The notes under the pieces: model-generated
What the model was told of the DNA's origin: nothing
Databases searched by the model: none
Seen by the model: only the letters and a program-made list of their open reading frames with translations
Assembly: GCA_012656075.1 (NCBI GenBank)
Contig: JAAKBF010000013.1
Span: 124,001-188,000, forward strand
Length of the DNA stretch: 64,000 nucleotides
Direction: 5' to 3'
Origin: Phytophthora hibernalis
Taxonomy: Eukaryota; Oomycota; Peronosporomycetes; Peronosporales; Peronosporaceae
Shown here: positions 57,918-64,000 of the stretch, piece by piece
Position numbering within the stretch: position 1 is the stretch's first letter
Layout of the letters: each line of letters begins with the position of its first letter
Translations under genes and position numbers: made by a program

Positions 57918-57996
57918 ACCAACGCATAGATAGATGACTTCGTCATATTCATCTTTCTATACGATATATTCTTTGCTTGCGTATCTGAAACTGTGA

Positions 57997-58936
57997 TCAT
58001 GCTTTCGGCAGTGAGTCGATCAGACCTCCCAGCTCACCAGCTGAAAAGTGGTAAGCGTCATTGCAAAAATAGCAGGTGAGGTCCACGCCAGCGCTGGCCA
58101 CGTCCGCTGCAATTTGCTCCAAGTCTGTTGCACCCATATCCTTGAGTCGTTGTGCGTAGTTATCCTTGGAGCAGCGGCAATAGTAATCCAGTGGTACGTG
58201 CTTGCAGTTGTTATCCGTGATATTGGCACCCGGGATCAATTCGTTCAGATACTCAAGCAGATCCGTGTTCTTCTTCAGCTCGGAGGCGAAAAATGGGAGC
58301 TTGTCAAAGGTCAGCTCTTCTAGTTCGTAATGGCGCTCGTGCGCCTCTGTCGGCGGCATTTTCTGGATGATGATACCACAGCTACGCGTGTGGTCTTCGG
58401 CAGCTTCGCTATCGATGCGTACGATGGTCGGAACCTGCTCCGACACGTCAAAAAATCTCTGCCAGTCCAGCTCTGGTATTCCGGACGCCTCGATAGACGT
58501 GTTGTACGGCTTAGTCGCACCGTATGAAATCTTGGAGACGTGCATGTGTCCTCCTGTTTCCAGCGCGCCAGCGAGAGACTGATCAACGTAGACAGCCTTG
58601 CCTCGGACCTAATCAGCCAATGTCGTTGAGTCTCCATGCCATTCAATACTAGGAATACTGTGGGCGCACCTCTCCAACGGCCATTGCCTCGACGTAGAGC
58701 TCCTGGATGTTGGGCGTCTTCACCATCAGCTTGACGCGCTCCTCGCCCTTGAAGAAGGAGCTCAGCATGACGGTGCCGGCCATGTACTCGCCCCAGAGCT
58801 TCGTCCCTTCGGAGGAGAGCGGTAGTTGCCATCGTCGTGCCACCTCATTGATTGCGTTGCGCGCCATCACCCCAGACACGCGCAGGTTGCCCACATGGCA
58901 GCGCACAACCACGTCGCGCAGCGGCCGCTTCCACAT
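57997..58936 (-). CDS. HSP33-type redox-regulated chaperone, two exons
   Basis: Exons 58670-58936 and 57997-58608 (intron 58609-58669, donor GTGCGC) give 292 residues with no frameshift. The start MWKRPLRDVVVRCHVGN aligns with the HSP33 N-terminus. Further landmarks are VMLSSFFKGEERVKLMVKT, YVDQSLAGALETGGHMHVSK and TNxxLLEYLNELIPG-like segments. The zinc/redox switch is present: C233 and C235 (YYCRCSKD) and C268 and C271 (CYFC). The spacing of 32 between the pairs is typical. HSP33 is known from bacteria and some protists; it holds unfolding proteins under oxidative heat stress. The N-terminus here has no obvious transit peptide, so a cytosolic site is most likely (inference). Confidence 0.9.
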
Positions 58937-59254
58937 CGCTGCTCAAGTTGTCACCTGCCAACCGCTTATCATATGCTCTGATAAGGGGGTACAGTGTACC
59001 CCACACACCTGTACCGGTATCAATCGCACGCCCTCAAGGGCGCGGTTGCGCTACTCGTTAAACCTTCAACGAGACTTTAGACGACGAGAGGAACAGGCAC
59101 TGGATAATAAAAAAGCAAACCGGGAAATACATTTCGCACGAGTACTATCTCCCCGGGGTGTTCCACAGACTTATCCTGCCAAGAGCTTTGTTTTCGTCCG
59201 CTGGCTCGTTGGAATCCGCCTTCCGTTACTCTACCTCATCGCTCCTGCTCGCAA
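58937..59254. promoter_or_regulatory. Spacer between HSP33 and importin alpha, with two small hairpins
   Basis: It serves as the HSP33 promoter side and the 3' flank of importin alpha. Two adjacent stem-loops occur: CTTATCA...TGATAAG at about 58965-58985 and GGGGTAC-AGT-GTACCCC at about 58987-59003. Confidence 0.45.
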
Positions 59255-61283
59255 TCAGTTCTGGCCAAACTGGAACATGGTGGGCTCGTTAGAGGACGTG
59301 CCGAACTGGAACTGCTGTGCGTTAGCATCCGTGTCGGGCGCTAGGCTATCCTCCGCATCCTCCTCGCCGTTGAAGTATGCTTCCACGATCTTCATGGATT
59401 TCATGTAAATGTCTGTCATCGTCAAGTACAGAAGTTAGTACGCATGCCAAGCGGGACGACACGAGATCACAAATTACCTTCGTTGGCGTGGTACTGCAGC
59501 GCCTGAATTTTGTTCACACCGTCGGACTCGTCAATCATCGTTGCGATTTCGTTGACGTCGTTGGTCTTCTGCGCCTCGCCCGCCCGAAGAATGTTTTCAA
59601 GGCCCTCCAGGGCCACAATCACGACCTTCGCGTCCTTCACTTCGAGCAAGTCGCACAGAGGCTTGATACATCCTGTACAAAGCGACGATACTAGCGTTAG
59701 CTACAGTAATAACCCCAACTCCAAGTGCTAAGCTCACGTACCGAGGCTGACGAGGTGCATGATCTGCTCCGCCGAACCGCCCGAAGTGGCGTTCGACACG
59801 GCCCACGCAGCCTCCTTACGGATGTCGAACTCAGCCGTGGACAGGAAGTTGATCAGAGACGGGAAAATGTCGGCTTCGACGATGAACTGAATCTGCTCCT
59901 GGTTGCCGGCCGTGATGTTGGAAAGCGTCCAGCACGCCTCCTTTCGGATTCCCTTCTTGGGGCTCTCCAGAAGCGCACGCAGGCACGGCAGAGCGTTCAG
60001 GTTAATAATCACCTGCGTCTGCAGATCGTCGCCCGTCACAATGTTGCCAACCGTACGCAGTGCAGGCGTCTGCACAGAAGGAGAGTGGTGCATTAGGAGC
60101 TCCACAATTCGCCGGCACACGCCAGCCTCAATCACCGCCTGGATTTTCTCGTTCGAGCCGTCGGACAGGTACGAAAGAGCCCAGCAAGCATCCGTTAGCA
60201 CTTCCTCGTCGTGGGTATAGATGAGCTGGCCTAGAGTCGAGAGTGCAGGCGACACGAGCTCAAACTGCGGCTGCGGCTTGCCACGGCAGAAGTTCGACAG
60301 CGTCCACGTAGCGTTGCGGAGCATCGTCGGCTTCGAGTTCTCCGTCAGCTGTTGCATGAGCGGACGCAGCGCACCGCAACGCAGCACCATGTCACGGCAT
60401 TGGATGGAGTCACCGGCAATGTTACCAAGGGCCCACGGCCTGCTCGCGGACATCGTCGTTCGTGGATAGCAGCAGCTGGCAGAAAATAGGCACAGCGCCG
60501 TGATTGATCACCACTTCGGTATCCGCAGAGGTACCCGACGCAATGTTCGTCAGAGCCCAGGCCGCCTCGAACTGCAGGGTCGGGAAGTCCTCGCGCTGAA
60601 GGAACTGCACAAAAATAGGGACGACGCCAGTGTCGATCACCTCCTTGATAGGTGGGTTGCGTTCTGCGAGGAACAGCGTAAATAAGTCAGCCAAGCCTCT
60701 TCCTGCCACCTCGCAGCCTCTAGAGCTCACCGATAGACAGCAGCTTGCGGAACTTGGTCACCGCCTCGAGCTGCACAGCCGCGTCGGTGGAGTGCACGCC
60801 CGTCACCATATGCGGGAGCTCCGACAGCTACACAACCCACCAAAACACTCACAAATCAGTGCACGCCCTCTTCCAGCATATCCATCGACTGCTTACCCGC
60901 TGCATGAGCGACAGCTCCCGGCCGCGTCTCCCATACCAGTCGTTGCAGCAGAATCGCTGTCCCCGGTGTCTACATGGCACGAACGACACACAGTGAGCCT
61001 TCTCCCACAAGATACGAAGCGTCTCCAGGCTGAGACCGCGCCATTCATAAGGCTGTAGGCCACCCGACCGGAGACTCCCTCATATTCTTCTTGTTGCTAA
61101 TCGTCTGCTACTGCTACGCGGCGGAGGTCGTACCATGCGGCGGCGCTGGTTGATGCGGTCCTCCTTGATGGTCTTGCGGATCTGCACGGTGGTCTCCATG
61201 CGGCTGCGGCGCGACTCATCGGCGTCGATTCCCTTCTTAAAGAAGTTCTTGCGCTCTGGAGCTTTTCCGGCGGGGAACGACAT
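59255..61283 (-). CDS. Importin alpha (karyopherin alpha), seven exons, two small frameshifts
   Basis: This adaptor binds classical nuclear localisation signals and importin beta. Exons, in gene order: 61134-61283, 61069-61096, 60897-60969, 60731-60827, 59742-60663, 59478-59672, 59255-59412. Introns are GT-AG; the first is only 37 bp. Corrected length is about 541 residues. Residues 1-50 are the importin-beta-binding domain (FFKKGIDADESRRSRMETTV, KEDRINQRRRM). Armadillo repeats follow, with FEAAWALTNIASGTSADTEV, NATWTLSNFCRGKPQPQFEL, DACWALSYLSDGSNEKIQAV, EACWTLSNITAGNQEQIQFI and EAAWAVSNATSGGSAEQIMH. The end reads TMFQFGQN. Breaks: a CA pair missing near 60433-60436 (REQAV|WALGN) and one C (plus strand) missing at 60917-60919 (DAAG|ELSLMQR). 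Both look like sequence errors. Confidence 0.95.
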
Positions 61284-61636
61284 AACTGTTCGGCTCTGTG
61301 CGTGGGTGCGGGTCGGATCGGTACGCTACTGCGGCTGCGCGGCTTCTTTCCTTGTTTCCCCTTCGAGAAGGGCGCGCGGTACTGGCCGCCAACAAAAGAT
61401 GCATGTGGTCCACGCACATAAAGAAAGCCACTGCATACAAATACCAAGAGGTTCTGGAGGTTGGCTATCTGAAAAACCTCAAGTGACAGTTGTGCACTGA
61501 AATGATAGCATCACGTCGCTGTGTCCCCTGCTTGTAAAAATGGCTATCTCTAGAATACGGACAGTCTTCAAGAAACACGAAACCTGCGAAAACGATTAGC
61601 CAAACGTCGCGGAGAGGGTGGACCTTCAAGGTAGGG
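61284..61636. promoter_or_regulatory. Bidirectional promoter region of importin alpha and the BTB gene
   Basis: The two start codons are 353 bp apart and point away from each other. Any core elements must be shared or closely spaced. The AT-rich part at about 61425-61500 lies in the middle. Confidence 0.5.
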
Positions 61637-62979
61637 ATGATGAAGCCCTCGAGTGGACCGAAGCTGTCCGCCACGGATGCAGCAGCATCATCGTCCTCCT
61701 CCTCTTCGCGCAGCGTAATGATACACGTGTTCGACGAGTACCGCAAGAGCAGCAAGGAGTTCCAGTGCCAGCGCGACTTATTGCTGGCCAAGATGAAGTA
61801 CTTCCAAGCGTACCTGAACGAGGCCAACGAGCACGACGAGATCGACATCTCAGTGCACTGCGACGTCGAGATCTTCGAGCTGCTCATGGAGTACATGCAC
61901 CAGCGTGAGCACGAGTGGCGGCCGCGCATCACGCTCGAGAACATCGCGTCCATCCTCGTCTCGTCCGAGTTTCTGCAGATGGAGGACCTCGTGGAGGAGT
62001 GCGTGACCTTCATCTCCGGTCGCGTGCAGGACTTCATGCTGCTGCGCGTGGACTTTGGATGTCTGTCCGACACCATCATCGCCAAAATCGCCAGCAACTG
62101 CACGCCCGAGCAGCTGCAGGTGCTACACGACCCCAAGGACAAGATCCTGTCCAAGCTGCGGCGCAAAAGTTGGAAGCGCTGGTGAAGTCGCTGCACGACG
62201 GCGGGCGCCGCATCGAAATGTGCACGCACTGCGAACTGCTATTCATTAAGGATGATAGAGGGTGTTTTGGATGCCATAAAGGTACGCAACAGATCGGCGT
62301 GTACGGAGAGTTGATCGGAAAGCACCAAGCGAAAGCGGGATGGCATGTCGACATCTTTCTGCGAGAGCTTAGCACTAAAAAGAGTATTTCGTGGAGTGCG
62401 GCGTACTGGTACGTCTGGGGCTCCTCCAACTACTTCCACTGCAGCATCTGCAAGCAGAGGTGCAGCTTGCTTGAGTTGCATGCGTGCGCCTATCACCCAG
62501 GCTCGATCGTCGATTACGGCCCCGCTGCCAAGTATTCCTGCTGCAGCGCGAGGATTTTTAGCGCTGACGAGATATCCATGCGCGGGTGCAAGGCTGTCGC
62601 CCACATTCCTACTCAAGTCGCTGACAAGCACGCAGAAGTGAACAGCTTCAGCAACGTCGTTGCACTTCCCAACATGTGGGAGCAGATCCACGCGTGTGAG
62701 GAGGTAGCGAGGTCCCAAGGCCCTATATCTATCGGAGACGCAGGCGGCGGAGGAAGAGTTGACATTGCCTCGCTCTTTCATCCGCCTCAGCTGAGGAAAA
62801 ATGACTCAAACGCCGTGGAGCGCGAGCCATCGTCCAGAAAGCTAAACGGTGCAGGCGAAGGCAACTCATTGGGCTACAGGAAGCAGTGCAAGGTGCTGCA
62901 ACTGCAGGAGAAGGACCGAATCCGCTGCCAAGATATCGCGCGGCAACTGATGCAGCAGCGGAAAAAGGCAACATCCTGA
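61637..62979 (+). CDS. BTB-domain protein resembling SANBR/KIAA1841, one 1-base deletion
   Basis: Start ATG 61637; corrected length about 447 residues; no introns. After a Ser-rich leader (residues 1-25), a divergent BTB fold follows: VMIHVFDEYRKSSKEFQCQR, DLLLAKMKYFQAYLNEANE, DISVHCDVEIFELLMEYMHQ, NIASILVSSEFLQMEDLVEE. These match the family seen in human SANBR. After QLQVLHDPKDKILSKLRRK one A is missing at 62165-62168; the next frame continues with a Cys-rich part (CTHCELLFIKDDRGCFGCHK), then WSAAYWYVWGSSNYFHCSIC and HACAYHPGSIVDYGP, also found in SANBR. The C-terminus is a polar helix (KVLQLQEKDRIRCQDIARQL). I see no SANT domain. The human protein is a negative regulator of class-switch recombination, so the role here must differ and is unknown. 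Confidence 0.8.
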
Positions 62980-63645
62980 TGCGTTACATGTAGCCGTTAA
63001 AGCGATTGGTACCCCGGTGTATTACCAACAAATCGAAGTAACCAGGCGGGACGAAGAGAAATGTAGAGAACCGGGCTCGCAATTGGGTTTGAGCGCCTTC
63101 CAAACCACCCGACTTCGGGCGCCGGGTTCCCGTTCCTAGAGATGCAGAAAGCTCGTGAGGTCCTATTAATCCTGCTCACGTCGCTCTGCAGCTGCTCTTG
63201 GTTCAGCACTTCCATCCTGGTACTCAACCGTCAGGTCCACCTGCACTGCCTCTGTCAACGCCGAAATCTGCGGCTGGTCGCAGTCATTGACAGGGTTCGC
63301 AGGTATGTCTAGTTGAACAGTCCAGCAGTTAAGATCTCCATTAAAACAAATAATTTTGAATAGAGCTTCAAATCGAATTCCATAACTTTACCTTATTCAA
63401 GTTCATATATTTTTTAGGTGTGCAATCCTTGCGAGTGGGAGCATTACGAAGAAGAGCTCTGGCTCGCGGCCGGAAGGTTGCAGCGCAAGCTGCAGCGGCG
63501 CAAGCATCGCAATCGCGTGCTGCGCCAGACCCTGGGCTCTACCAGAATGCAGGCAATCTACATGGACGAGTTCCCCTCTGCGTGTCCAAGAAGCTCATGC
63601 AGTACTGGCCGGACTCTCCAAGGGTATGAATTACGTATATTGATG
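62980..63645. other. Region with possible exons on both strands, not resolved
   Basis: On the plus strand a candidate splice (GTTCGCAG|GTATGT at 63303 to TTTTTTAG|GTGTGC at 63418) joins AALGSALPSWYSTVRSTCTA to VSKKLMQYWPDSPR-type sequence. On the minus strand 63180-63305 reads NPVNDCDQPQISALTEAVQV, also protein-like. Neither can be chosen with confidence. Confidence 0.25.
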
Positions 63646-64000
63646 TTATGGCTCTGGTAGCTTGAGGCTCTCAACTGGTGTGATCGTTCTGTTGCTTTTC
63701 TTGCGTGTGAAGGTTACTGGTTCATCTGTTGACGCTCGGCAGAGTGACTCCAGCGCGGACCGGAGCTGAGGTGAGTTTTTGAGGACATTTTGGTCATGAA
63801 ATGCTGTGAAACACTCTACGTGAAATCCGACCTCACACTTTGTGCACCCGTATCGTGACTTTTTATGTTTCGCACGCTGCAGAGGTGACAAAGTAGCTTG
63901 CCGTTGCTGTGCTCGGTGGAATTCGGAGTTATCATATGCAGTGATGTATCGATTCCAACGATTTCGACCAATGTCTCGCGTGTGCGCTTCTTCTGCTGCA
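63646..64000 (-). CDS. PiggyBac-like transposase C-terminal zinc finger (5' end outside the window)
   Basis: The minus strand enters at the right edge and ends at 63646. One frame reads LLCHLCSVRNIK and, after an apparent one-base loss in an A5 run at 63860-63864, the next reads SRYGCTKCEVGFHVECFTAF with H following. The pattern C-x2-C...C-x2-C...H-x2-C...H matches the Cys-rich C-terminus of PiggyBac-derived proteins (family known). The tail is Ser/Thr-rich and ends VESLKLPEP. The catalytic domain would lie outside the window, so activity cannot be judged. Confidence 0.55.
   Translation of the reverse strand, partial: AAEEAHTRDIGRNRWNRYITAYDNSEFHRAQQRQATLSPLQRAKHKKSRYGCTKCEVGFHVECFTAFHDQNVLKNSPQLRSALESLCRASTDEPVTFTRKKSNRTITPVESLKLPEP

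Noticed and set aside
62055..62781. ORFs on both strands across the BTB gene
   Set aside because: Shadows of the plus-strand gene, which reads through after one base is allowed.
1..64000. RXLR or Crinkler effector genes
   Set aside because: Looked for signal peptide plus RxLR-EER or LFLAK-type motifs; none was convincing.
1..64000. tRNA, rRNA or CRISPR features
   Set aside because: No cloverleaf, rRNA core or regularly spaced repeat array was recognised by eye. A tRNA scan would be the deciding check.

Overview
The window looks like an oomycete genome, most likely Phytophthora-type. The evidence is the codon style, the short GT-AG introns of 37 to about 100 bp, oomycete-style ankyrin repeats, and oomycete-type mobile elements (MULE, hAT, Helitron, pogo, Tc1 and chromodomain Gypsy). 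Species is not determined. All calls come from reading the sequence; no database search was run.

Layout. Positions 1-4.7 kb form a compact gene island: the 3' end of an acidic protein gene, a DUF1697 gene (minus), an unusual Rab GTPase with a WW-like C-terminal segment (plus), and threonine synthase (minus). Positions 5.0-55.6 kb are a long, repeat-rich, mostly decayed block. It holds a foldback repeat in a SET-domain gene fragment; an 8.7 kb segment bounded by two almost identical ~838 bp Gypsy LTRs in inverted orientation (6364-7201 and 14264-15100); a 2.4 kb Mutator-like element with 56 bp terminal inverted repeats (15287-17729); relics of pogo (20.3 kb), hAT (23.7-25.7 kb), an ankyrin-repeat gene (27.3-28.8 kb), a Helitron (35.6-40.7 kb), another SET fragment (40.8 kb), Gypsy remnants (48.1-51.3 kb), a MULE/FAR1-like zinc domain (52.7-53.4 kb) and a Tc1/mariner transposase split by an inversion (54.7-55.6 kb). 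Positions 55.9-63 kb form a second dense, intron-containing gene island: VPS4 (plus), an HSP33-type chaperone (minus), importin alpha (minus) and a BTB protein resembling SANBR/KIAA1841 (plus). The window ends in a PiggyBac-like transposase tail (minus).

The host genes serve separate household roles: vesicle traffic (Rab), threonine synthesis, ESCRT-III recycling (VPS4), redox chaperoning (HSP33) and nuclear import (importin alpha). They do not form an operon-like system. This matches the gene-island and repeat-block structure known from Phytophthora.

The most notable protein observations are a cysteine-rich, zinc-finger-like insertion in the VPS4 beta-domain region (nine Cys, three CxxC pairs), the WW-like tail on the Rab, and a predicted C-terminal membrane anchor on threonine synthase. 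Five household genes carry seven small frameshifts, all of them 1- or 2-base deletions in homopolymers or short dinucleotide repeats. That pattern suggests consensus errors in the assembly rather than real loss of the genes.
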